NCBI GenBank assembly: GCA_009701105.1 | Contig: WLKU01000082.1 | Span: forward strand, 1 to 6,253 | Reading direction: 5' to 3' | Source of the DNA: Actinomycetota bacterium | GTDB taxonomy: Bacteria > Actinomycetota > Acidimicrobiia > Acidimicrobiales > Ilumatobacteraceae | Length of the DNA stretch: 6,253 bases | In this document: positions 1 to 5,752 of the stretch, in pieces | Layout of the letters: the number at the start of each line of letters is the position of its first letter | Numbering within the stretch: the stretch's first letter is position 1 | Notes under the pieces: model-generated | Database searches by the model: none | The model's input: only the letters and a program-made list of their open reading frames with translations | Told to the model about the DNA's origin: nothing | Translations under genes and position numbers: made by a program

Positions 1-1617
1 CATGTGCGGTTTGTGCGCAATCTGTTGTCGGCAGAGAAACGCAAGAAGCTTGGTGTTGAGATTGCTCAGGCAGAGGGTGGATTGGAGATTGCTCAGCGGT
101 TGATTGGCTCGCGGTTGACACCACAGATTCTTGACTCGATACGAAACATCAGCGTTGAGCCCAATGAGGTGTTGCGACGCTTTCAGCAAAACTCTGCTGC
201 GTTTATTGCTGCGTTTGAGCAACTCAATGCTCGGACTGAAACTCATACTGCTGGTGGTCGTGGACGGTTTGGTGATGTTCCGAATGACATTGCTAACCGG
301 GTGGAGATGTCGCCGCTTGACCAGGGGCCACTGCGGGCATCGTTGCGCAGGTATCAAGACTTTGGTGCCCGCTACCTGATCGTGCAGCGACGAACACTGC
401 TTGGTGACGACATGGGGTTGGGAAAGACGGTGCAAGTTTTGGCTGCCATGTGTCATCTGCATGCCAATGGGCGACGTCACTTCTTTGTTGTTGCACCAAA
501 CAGCGTGCTGGTGAACTGGCAACGAGAAGTCACTAAACACACCGAGCTCTCTTCATATCTTGCGCATGGTGCGGAGCGTGAAGAGGTGATCAAGCAATGG
601 GTGCGCCACGGTGGTGTTGCGATCACGTCGTATTCGACATTGCCCAAACTGCTGCCCTATTTGACAGCAATTGATTTTCTTGCGGTTGACGAAGCCCACT
701 ACGCCAAGAACCCAGAAGCCAAACGCACGATGGCTGTTGAACAGATAGCCAAGCGTTCGACATATGTGTCGTTGATGACGGGCACTGCTTTGGAAAACAA
801 GGTGGAAGAACTGCATAACTTGCTGAACATTGCCAGCCCGGGTGCGGTGAGAGAACTGCAACCAATGCTGTTGGCCAACCGGGCGTTTGACAGGGCTGGC
901 GTGGCAAAGAAGATTGCTCACGTCTACCTGCGCCGCACACAAGCCGATGTGTTGACTGAGTTGCCCGAACGCATTGAGGTAGACGAATGGGTCACCCTCA
1001 CCGAAGAAGACCGTGAGATCTATAACAGTCAGCCAACCAACATCATGCTGAAACGACGGAGCGCGACTGTTACCCAGGCGAAGTTTGAACGCCTTCAAGA
1101 CCTGGTTACTGAACACCGCCAGGCCGACCGCAAAGTGGTGGTCTACTCATTCTTTCGCCAAGTGCTCGATGAAGTGAGTGAGATGTTTGGTAACTGCGCG
1201 CAGCTCACCGGTGACAGCTCTACGTTGGAACGTCAACAGATCACTGACACGTTTACGAACACCGAAGGACACGCAGTGTTGGCTGCGCAGATAGATGCGG
1301 GAGGTATTGGGATCAACCTGCAGGCTGCATCAGTGGTGATTTTGATGGAGGCTCAATTTAAGCCTTCGACCGAATGGCAGGCCATTGCTCGAGTGCACCG
1401 CATGGGGCAAAGCCGAACAGTGAACGTGCACCGAATACTTGCTGCAAACACGATTGAAGAACACCTCGTGAACTTGATCGAGCAAAAGGCCAACCTGTTT
1501 ATGGCCTATGCGCATGAAAGCGCAATCAAAGACTCGAGCCAGATGGCTTCAGACCCAAGCACTGCCTCGCTTGAACACGAGCTGATGCAACTACTCAAAC
1601 ACCAAGCACCTTGCTAG
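1..1617 (+). CDS. SNF2-family DEAH-box helicase, C-terminal part (5' partial)
   Basis: This is a superfamily 2 ATP-dependent DNA translocase of the SNF2 group, acting on DNA in the cytoplasm; the specific role is unknown. The first possible start is GTG at 4, but the frame is open to the window edge, so the gene is probably 5'-truncated. Counting from that GTG (537 residues): Walker A GDDMGLGKT at 134-142, DEAH at 229-232, motif III LMTGTALEN at 257-265 (Ala where Pro is usual), arm LRRT near 309-312, second RecA domain with VVVYSFF near 378, motif V DAGGIGINLQ at 431-440, and motif VI QAIARVHRMGQSR at 459-471. The stretch between LRRT and the second RecA domain is shorter than in most SNF2 proteins. 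Residues 1-100 match no domain I recognise. All catalytic motifs are present, so it looks active. Its last codons (LEHELMQLLKHQ) are echoed by a relic at 4720-4761. The stop overlaps that of the convergent kinase gene. Confidence 0.93.
   Translation, partial: HVRFVRNLLSAEKRKKLGVEIAQAEGGLEIAQRLIGSRLTPQILDSIRNISVEPNEVLRRFQQNSAAFIAAFEQLNARTETHTAGGRGRFGDVPNDIANRVEMSPLDQGPLRASLRRYQDFGARYLIVQRRTLLGDDMGLGKTVQVLAAMCHLHANGRRHFFVVAPNSVLVNWQREVTKHTELSSYLAHGAEREEVIKQWVRHGGVAITSYSTLPKLLPYLTAIDFLAVDEAHYAKNPEAKRTMAVEQIAKRSTYVSLMTGTALENKVEELHNLLNIASPGAVRELQPMLLANRAFDRAGVAKKIAHVYLRRTQADVLTELPERIEVDEWVTLTEEDREIYNSQPTNIMLKRRSATVTQAKFERLQDLVTEHRQADRKVVVYSFFRQVLDEVSEMFGNCAQLTGDSSTLERQQITDTFTNTEGHAVLAAQIDAGGIGINLQAASVVILMEAQFKPSTEWQAIARVHRMGQSRTVNVHRILAANTIEEHLVNLIEQKANLFMAYAHESAIKDSSQMASDPSTASLEHELMQLLKHQAPC
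1614..1617. other. Overlapping convergent stop codons (CTAG)
   Basis: The helicase ends with TAG at 1615-1617. The kinase on the opposite strand ends with TAG read from 1616 to 1614. The two genes therefore share the palindrome CTAG and have no intergenic space. No hairpin with a T-run was seen here, so a terminator for either gene would have to lie inside the other. Confidence 0.9.
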
Positions 1618-2666
1618 ACGGTTGGTAAAACCAAGGTGAAGATCGAGCCTGTGCCCTCTGTCGATTTCACTGTTACATCACCAGTGTGCAGTAACGCGAT
1701 GTGGCGCACGATGGCCAAACCCAAGCCCGTTCCACCCGTCTCTCGACTTCGGGCATCATCCACTCGGTAGAAGCGTTCGAACACACGACCCTGATGTTCG
1801 AGAGGGATACCTGGCCCGTTGTCGGCAACGCTGAGGAACAGTTGGCCGCCTTCAACCGAAGAATTAATTTTTACAATGGAACCCTGTGGACTGAATTTGA
1901 TTGCGTTGTCGATCAGATTGACAAGCGCGGACAGCAATTGTGCGCGGTCGCCCGCAACCACGACATCGGGGTTGCCTTCAACGACAAGCATGACAGAACG
2001 AGTGAGAGCCACGCTGCGGAGCCGACCCAGTGCCGCTTCGATCACGGTGGGGATTTCTACCCGTTCGCGTTCTTGCAGACCATCAAACTCGATCCGTGCC
2101 AGCTCGAGCAAGTCACTCACTGTGTTGTTCAACCTGGTTACTTCATCCAAAATGATTTGGGCGAAACGGGCCGACTCGGTTCCTTCTGTGGTGGCTATGA
2201 GGTTTTCGGCTACTAACGAAATAGCACCGATTGGCGTACGGAGTTCGTGGCTGATGTTTGCAACAAAGTCTGTTCGTACCCGATCGATCATCAGTCGGCT
2301 TGTGATGTCTTCGACAATCGCTGCCGCACCACCGTCGACTAATGAGATTGTCTCTACTTCAAGCGTCCGTAAAGCAGGATCGCCAAATTCGATCATTGTC
2401 TTGATCGTGTGTCCATGGATGGCATCACGCAGCAGTTGTTGGATTCGTTCGGTAAACAATGCTTGATCCACAGACCCAGCAGAGAATATTTCGTAGACCG
2501 CGCGATTAACCCATGTGTTTGAGCCGTCACTGGAGGCAATAACGACGCCCATCGGCAACGCATTCATCGCCGTTCGCATCTGCACGAGCGACATATGTAC
2601 TTCGTTGGATCGGCCGTAGTCCTCTTGTGCCGATGGCATTGCTTCTCTCTTCAACCACCTAGCCAT
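1614..2666 (-). CDS. SenX3/PhoR-like sensor histidine kinase without membrane segments
   Basis: This is a histidine kinase, predicted to autophosphorylate and pass phosphate to a response regulator that is not in this window. Of 350 residues, about 25-125 form a PAS-like sensor region, followed by a HisKA dimerisation domain with H-box FVANISHELRTP (phospho-acceptor His140). The HATPase_c domain has N-box ALVNLIDNAIKF (Asn250, Asn254), G1 box DNGPGIP from 282, F box FERFYR from 296 and G2 box GGTGLGLA from 311. The order and the ARSRETGG context match mycobacterial SenX3. SenX3 and PhoR have N-terminal membrane helices, whereas this protein begins MARWLKREAM with none. The ATG at 2664-2666 overlaps the TAA of the preceding membrane-protein gene (TAATG), suggesting translational coupling. 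A purine-rich, SD-like stretch precedes Met10 (2637-2639), a second possible start. Its place at the end of a pit operon suggests phosphate sensing. Confidence 0.93.
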   Translation of the reverse strand: MARWLKREAMPSAQEDYGRSNEVHMSLVQMRTAMNALPMGVVIASSDGSNTWVNRAVYEIFSAGSVDQALFTERIQQLLRDAIHGHTIKTMIEFGDPALRTLEVETISLVDGGAAAIVEDITSRLMIDRVRTDFVANISHELRTPIGAISLVAENLIATTEGTESARFAQIILDEVTRLNNTVSDLLELARIEFDGLQERERVEIPTVIEAALGRLRSVALTRSVMLVVEGNPDVVVAGDRAQLLSALVNLIDNAIKFSPQGSIVKINSSVEGGQLFLSVADNGPGIPLEHQGRVFERFYRVDDARSRETGGTGLGLAIVRHIALLHTGDVTVKSTEGTGSIFTLVLPTV

Positions 2667-2857
2667 TATTTGGTACGTCTGCGAAATGTACGCAGAGAGA
2701 CGTAGTCAAGCCAAGACAGGAATGCCAACACCACATACGTTCCCGTCAGCAATTCGCCAACAAACCGAAATTCAGTGGGGGCAAGCGGAATAAGCAAGAA
2801 GCAAATTACGGCAAAAATCAAAAAGAGAACCGCGCGGCGATCGAAAGAAGTTTTCAT
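2666..2857 (-). CDS. Small two-helix membrane protein, putative membrane partner of the kinase
   Basis: The 63-residue protein begins MKTSFDRRAV. It has two strongly hydrophobic segments at about 9-27 (LFLIFAVICFLLIPL) and 32-52 (FVGELLTGTYVVLAFLSWL), joined by a short turn. It ends in a basic tail (RTFRRRTK), so both ends are probably cytoplasmic. I recognise no named family. The ATG at 2857 overlaps the pit stop (ATGA), and its TAA overlaps the kinase ATG (TAATG), so three genes are translationally chained. The frame continues upstream to 2932, but that extension lies inside pit and lacks membrane-protein character, so I chose the internal ATG. The position and hairpin topology match the N-terminal membrane hairpin missing from the kinase. 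It may anchor or signal to the kinase. This role is inferred from context only. Confidence 0.75.
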   Translation of the reverse strand: MKTSFDRRAVLFLIFAVICFLLIPLAPTEFRFVGELLTGTYVVLAFLSWLDYVSLRTFRRRTK

Positions 2858-3849
2858 GACAGCGCCGCTATCACCACATATGACAATGCGGACACCAGTG
2901 CGGCGCCGGGAATGGTGAGCACCCAAGCCCACACGACACGACGCGCAACGCCCCAGCGAACTGCCGACAATCGACGACTGCTGCCAACCCCGACGATCGC
3001 GCCAGTAATGGTGTGGGTGGTTGAGACTGGAATGCCCTTTAACGACGTGAAGAACAGTGTGATTGCGGCGGCCGTTTCGGCAGCAACTCCGCCCATTGGT
3101 TGCAACCGAGTCAGTTTGTTGCCCATCGTTTTAACAATCTTCCAACCACCAAACATCGTTCCCAATCCAATTGCCGTGTGCGCACTCAGCACTACCCAAA
3201 TTGGAACGTCGCTTTCGGGTCCAACCTTGCCGGCACCAATCAGTAGCGCCAAGATGATGCCCATTGTCTTTTGCGCATCATTTGCACCGTGGCCGAGACT
3301 AAACGCTGCAGCCGACACAAGTTGCAAGCGTCTAAATACCTTATTTGTCATTTTTGTATTCTTAATTCTAAATACCAGCCACATCAGGACAAGCATCAGG
3401 ATCATGCCAAGAGCTAGACCAACAAGTGGAGAAAAGATAATAAAGACTCCCGTCTTTCTCAGACCAGACAGGATGACGACATGACCGCCAGCTTTCATGA
3501 TGCCGGCACCCATCATTCCTCCAATAAGTGCATGTGACGACGACGAGGGCAGACCTAAATAGGCCGTGAGCACGTTCCATGTGACTGCCCCAATAAGGCC
3601 AGCGAAGATAACCCCAATCGAAATCACGCTCGGATCGACGACACCTTTGGCGATGGTTTTTGCTACAGCCGTACCGAGAACAGCGAATGCAATGAAGTTC
3701 CAAAATGCGGCCCAGGCCACTGCCTGCACTGGTGAAAGTACTCGAGTGGCGACGACAGTGGCGATTGAGTTAGCGGCATCATGAAATCCGTTGACAAAGT
3801 CGAATACCAGTGCCAAACCAATCACTGCATACAGAGCAAAATTTGACAT
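2854..3849 (-). CDS. pit: Pit-family inorganic phosphate permease
   Basis: This integral membrane transporter of the PiT family (PF01384) takes up inorganic phosphate, in bacterial Pit proteins usually as a metal-phosphate complex with protons. The 331-residue length is normal for the shorter bacterial members. The two inverted signature repeats are visible: GFHDAANSIA at 21-30 with PSSSSHALIGG at 101-111, and LGHGANDAQKTMGI at 185-198 with PVSTTHTITGAIVG at 274-287. About ten hydrophobic segments flank these, and the hydrophilic loop between the halves (about 160-175) is short. The ATG at 3849 is preceded by a weak AGG. It begins only 6 bp after the DUF47 gene stop, so the two are co-transcribed. 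Its TGA overlaps the ATG of the small membrane protein. All family signature residues appear intact. Confidence 0.96.
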   Translation of the reverse strand: MSNFALYAVIGLALVFDFVNGFHDAANSIATVVATRVLSPVQAVAWAAFWNFIAFAVLGTAVAKTIAKGVVDPSVISIGVIFAGLIGAVTWNVLTAYLGLPSSSSHALIGGMMGAGIMKAGGHVVILSGLRKTGVFIIFSPLVGLALGMILMLVLMWLVFRIKNTKMTNKVFRRLQLVSAAAFSLGHGANDAQKTMGIILALLIGAGKVGPESDVPIWVVLSAHTAIGLGTMFGGWKIVKTMGNKLTRLQPMGGVAAETAAAITLFFTSLKGIPVSTTHTITGAIVGVGSSRRLSAVRWGVARRVVWAWVLTIPGAALVSALSYVVIAALS

Positions 3850-3855
3850 GAAAAC

Positions 3856-4473
3856 CTATGCGTGCTTGATAGCGATTGATTGCACAACGTCGGAGACTTT
3901 CTCGACTGCGTCAATTGCTCGCTCTATCGCTTCTACGATTTCTTTCCAGCGTAAAATGTCCAGTGCATCGTGCGAGCCAGAAAACAACTCACCTGTAACT
4001 CGGCGAAACATTCGGTCGGCTGAGCTCTCGAGTTGATCGATCTCTTCAACAAGTTCAGTGATACTTGTAAACGAACTGAGATTGCGCATCAATGTCACAT
4101 TTGTGAGGGTAATTTCTTCCAGCAATTGTGACATGTCGAAGAGCCCTGGCAACTCGGACGTTACGCGATGGAGAAATATCAGATCTGCTGCGGCAAACAT
4201 TTCGTCGACGACATCATCAAGTTTGCTCATCAGCTCCTGCATATCTTCACGATCAAACGGCGTGACAAGCGAGCGCTCTAAGCGTCGATGAAATTCTCGA
4301 ACGATTTCATCTGCGCGGCGCTCAGCGGCCATGATTGCGTCAATTTCAACTTCAGCTGGCGGCAGTGATCGTAAAATACCTGAAATTCGCTTTGCACAAT
4401 CGTGTGCAATGACCGAAGACTCTTCGAGTAGTGGAAAAAAACCTTCATCACGTGGAAATATCCGGAATGCCAT
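3856..4473 (-). CDS. DUF47/PhoU-like Pit accessory protein
   Basis: This 205-residue, largely helical cytoplasmic protein belongs to the PhoU-related DUF47 family (PF01865), whose genes commonly sit beside pit and are thought to modulate phosphate uptake. Visible features are the N-terminal FPRDEGFFPLLEE, a central helix with ADEIVREFHRRLERSLVTPFD and DDVVDEM, and the C-terminal WKEIVEAIERAIDAVEKVSD then VQSIAIKH typical of the family. The acidic D/E-rich helices are where PhoU-like proteins bind metal. I chose ATG 4471-4473 because AAAGAGG lies just upstream (4479-4485) and FPRD sits near the N-terminus as expected. The open frame to 4581 adds 36 residues unlike the family. It is the first gene of the operon, 6 bp from pit. 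Confidence 0.93.
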   Translation of the reverse strand: MAFRIFPRDEGFFPLLEESSVIAHDCAKRISGILRSLPPAEVEIDAIMAAERRADEIVREFHRRLERSLVTPFDREDMQELMSKLDDVVDEMFAAADLIFLHRVTSELPGLFDMSQLLEEITLTNVTLMRNLSSFTSITELVEEIDQLESSADRMFRRVTGELFSGSHDALDILRWKEIVEAIERAIDAVEKVSDVVQSIAIKHA

Positions 4474-4565
4474 GACAACCTCTTTCGTAGACAGCACAAA
4501 ACTACTCTGCTGGACGAAATTGCCCAATTTGGCTACTTGCGTGTGCGGAGGGTGCCCCAGCCACG
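4474..4565. promoter_or_regulatory. Divergent intergenic region with a perfect dyad
   Basis: The 92 bases between the phosphate operon (-) and the DUF2786 relic (+) should hold the operon promoter. A perfect inverted repeat AAATTG-CC-CAATTT lies at 4517-4530, about 44 bases before the operon ATG, a position suited to an operator. A weak minus-strand promoter can be drawn (TTGGGC, 17 bases, TAGTTT), overlapping the dyad. I see no direct repeats of the GTTCACC type used as Pho boxes in Streptomyces. Binding by a regulator is inference only. Confidence 0.4.
4479..4485 (-). promoter_or_regulatory. Ribosome binding site of the DUF47 gene
   Basis: On the minus strand AAAGAGG lies five bases before the ATG at 4473. 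It is the clearest Shine-Dalgarno match in the operon and decides the start against the longer open frame. The downstream genes of the operon have weak or no such site and rely on close or overlapping starts. Confidence 0.7.
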
Positions 4566-4761
4566 ATGAGTGACGCCACAAGCGATGCAGCTCCCTTCAA
4601 CTATCTTGATCTGGTGAGCTCGCGCGACAGCCTCCATGCCAAGGTGAGGGCCATTCTCGAGAAGGCCAATCATCCCACCACCCCACAGGCCGAGGCAGAA
4701 ACGGCAATGACAATTGCCACTTGAACGCGAGCTGATGCGACTGCTTGAAGAAGAGCAGTAG
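4566..4761 (+). pseudogene. DUF2786 gene relic fused to a SNF2 helicase tail
   Basis: ATG at 4566 opens a 52-codon frame ending in TGA at 4722-4724. It starts MSDATSDAAP and contains the beginning of a DUF2786 domain (LHAKVRAILEKANH, PQAEAETA), a family of unknown function with this conserved helical motif. After codon 47 (4706) it departs from the second copy at 6048 and soon stops. From 4720, in another frame, the bases encode LERELMRLLEEEQ and a TAG at 4759-4761. This matches the last codons of the helicase at the left edge, LEHELMQLLKHQ, with 23 of 26 bases identical in the best stretch. The relic thus looks like a gene that kept its first and last codons and lost the middle. A GGAGG lies 14 bases upstream of the ATG, rather far. 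A 52-residue product is possible but probably not functional. Confidence 0.7.
4596..4706 (+). repeat. Direct repeat of DUF2786 5' region, copy 1
   Basis: These 111 bases match 6048-6158 without gaps, with six differences by hand count (about 95% identity). Four of the differences are synonymous. The last 54 bases are identical. Similarity starts right after a shared CCC and ends sharply at 4706. This identity is far higher than that of the SnoaL copies lying between the two repeats. Confidence 0.9.
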
Positions 4762-4771
4762 CTCTACTGCT
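4754..4771. terminator. Perfect inverted repeat at convergent gene ends, possible bidirectional terminator
   Basis: AGCAGTAG-CT-CTACTGCT is a perfect 8-bp dyad covering the TAG of the helicase-tail relic and lying 5 bases beyond the SnoaL copy A stop. It can fold with a six-base stem and six-base loop. On the minus strand CTTCTTC follows, not a true T-run, so an intrinsic terminator is only a possibility. The matching place in unit B (5360-5374) keeps an imperfect version. Confidence 0.35.
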
Positions 4772-4776
4772 TGCGA

Positions 4777-5145
4777 TTAGGCGTGCGAACCGCCGGTGTG
4801 AGCAAATGTCTTGCTTGTGATCTGCCAACGGCCATCAAGAATTGCCAATTGGAAGAAGTTGGTAAACGAAAGTGTTCCCCAGAATCCATCTTCTGTAACG
4901 GATGCCGAAGCGGCGCTGCCAACAATCTGAACATCAACGATCTTTGCACTCGAGGGTTTGCCTGGTGACTCGACCATGAATGCAACAAAGCCATCTTTAT
5001 CCATGTCGTAATCAACACCGTCTAGCGAGCCATACCAACGGGCACTCTTGTGAAAAGCCTCGTTGAGTTGATCAGCGTTTCCATTGCCCGCACCATCGAT
5101 GTAGAGGTTTAACACTCTGGTGACTTCTTTTGTGTCTTGGCTCAT
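4777..5145 (-). CDS. SnoaL/NTF2-like small protein, copy A (putative lumazine-binding family)
   Basis: This 122-residue soluble protein has the pattern of the NTF2/SnoaL superfamily, closest to the group once called putative lumazine-binding (PF12893). An N-terminal helix, VTRVLNLYIDGAGNGNADQL, leads to FHKSARW. Alternating strands AKIVDVQIVGSAASASV and FTNFFQLAILDGRWQITSKTF follow. Members are cone-shaped barrels that bind or isomerise small ligands, but no catalytic residue can be assigned here, so the function is unknown. There is no signal peptide or membrane segment. The ATG at 5143-5145 has GGAG six bases upstream. It lies head to tail with copy B, 76% identical (93 of 122 residues by hand count), and converges on the helicase-tail relic 15 bases away. 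Confidence 0.85.
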   Translation of the reverse strand: MSQDTKEVTRVLNLYIDGAGNGNADQLNEAFHKSARWYGSLDGVDYDMDKDGFVAFMVESPGKPSSAKIVDVQIVGSAASASVTEDGFWGTLSFTNFFQLAILDGRWQITSKTFAHTGGSHA

Positions 5146-5199
5146 TACATTCTCCAGTTCGCTCAGAGCAATCCACGAAGGTGTGAAGGGCTGAAGAGA

Positions 5200-5229
5200 A
5201 CTTTACAGAGAGCACATATAATTAATCAA
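5200..5229 (-). promoter_or_regulatory. Candidate promoter of SnoaL copy A
   Basis: On the minus strand TTGATT (5229-5224), an 18-base gap and TAAAGT (5205-5200) resemble a sigma70-type promoter, leaving a leader of about 50 bases before the ATG. The same elements occur at the matching place before copy B. From TAAAGT to the start codon the two leaders align without gaps, about 80% identical. Confidence 0.35.
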
Positions 5230-5341
5230 TAAAAATGTGGGTCTATCCGATCATTTTTTCTGTTGGGGGCAGAAATAGTACTAACTCAACTTTTGATGGC
5301 ACTCCCCAATTAAGACTTGGCCCGACTTCTTGGGAAATTCC

Positions 5342-5371
5342 CTGATGTGATCGCTCAAAGAAGAGAAGTAG
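5342..5371 (+). pseudogene. Decayed helicase-tail fragment in unit B
   Basis: These 30 bases align without gaps to 4732-4761, the tail of the relic, with 24 matches, and end at an equivalent TAG (5369-5371). An in-frame TGA and the absence of any coding sequence before it show decay. It lies 12 bases from the SnoaL copy B stop, the same arrangement as in unit A, so the helicase tail was already beside the SnoaL gene before the duplication. Confidence 0.55.
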
Positions 5372-5383
5372 TACTGCTCGCAG

Positions 5384-5752
5384 CTAGGCGCGCGAGCCAC
5401 CGGTCTGGGCAAACGTCTTACAGGTGATCTGCCAACGTCCATCAAGAAATGCCAAGGTAAAGAAATTGGTAAACGAATTTGTTTCCCAGAATCCTTCTTC
5501 TTTCACTGTTGCCGTAGCAGCCGTGCCAGCAATCTGAATATCAACAATCTTTGCACTTGAAGGGTTGCCTGGTGTCTCGACCATTAATGCAGTAAATCCG
5601 TCTTTGTCGATGTCGTAATCAAGCCCGTCCATTGAACCAAACCAACGTGCACTCTCATGAAAGGCTGACCATAAACAATCAGCATTTCCGTTGCCTGCAC
5701 CATCGATGTAGAGATTTAATACCCTGGTTACCTCTTCTAGGTCTTTACTCAA
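5384..5752 (-). CDS. SnoaL/NTF2-like small protein, copy B, TTG start
   Basis: This is the paralogue of copy A, also 122 residues, with the same order: EVTRVLNLYIDGAGNGNAD, FHESARW, AKIVDIQIAGTAATATV, FTNFFTLAFLDGRWQITCKTF and an end in TGGSRA. Its function is unknown, as for copy A. The chosen start is TTG at 5750-5752, because it lines up exactly with the ATG of copy A and has the same GGAG six bases upstream. A longer frame to 5773 also starts with TTG, but its extra residues run through the ribosome site. Many changes from copy A are conservative (V/I, S/T, Y/F), and the core motifs are unbroken, so both copies appear to be under selection. TTG probably lowers translation relative to copy A. 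Confidence 0.82.
   Translation of the reverse strand: MSKDLEEVTRVLNLYIDGAGNGNADCLWSAFHESARWFGSMDGLDYDIDKDGFTALMVETPGNPSSAKIVDIQIAGTAATATVKEEGFWETNSFTNFFTLAFLDGRWQITCKTFAQTGGSRA

Larger units (their letters stand above)
4732..5341. repeat. Tandem unit A (helicase tail, SnoaL gene, upstream DNA)
   Basis: This unit of about 610 bases corresponds part by part to 5342-5947: tail fragment, SnoaL stop, gene, leader, promoter-like elements and spacer. The spacer has islands such as GTGAAGGGCT and AATGTGGG in both units. The units are head to tail and well diverged, so the duplication is old. The left edge merges with the DUF2786 relic. Confidence 0.75.

Noticed and set aside
553..1116. Minus-strand open frame of 187 codons inside the helicase
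   Set aside because: It overlaps the conserved helicase motifs entirely and matches no family.
1..1617. SNF2 helicase as part of a phage defence system such as DISARM
   Set aside because: No methyltransferase, phospholipase D or DUF1998-type partner is in the window, and the neighbours concern phosphate uptake.
1701..2466. Plus-strand open frames opposite the kinase (1701-2216 and 1819-2466)
   Set aside because: They are antisense to a clear histidine kinase and have no recognisable domain or ribosome site.
2858..2932. Upstream extension of the small membrane protein
   Set aside because: It lies within pit, and the ATGA overlap gives a better start.
2912..3784. Plus-strand open frames opposite pit (2912-3484 and 3566-3784)
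   Set aside because: They mirror the membrane-protein codons of pit and have low-complexity translations; pit itself has all family signatures.
4474..4581. N-terminal extension of the DUF47 protein by 36 residues
   Set aside because: The internal ATG has a good ribosome site, and the family begins close to the FPRD motif.
4764..5018. Other open frames over SnoaL copy A (4764-5018 minus, 4771-4968 plus)
   Set aside because: The paralogue conserves only the SnoaL frame.
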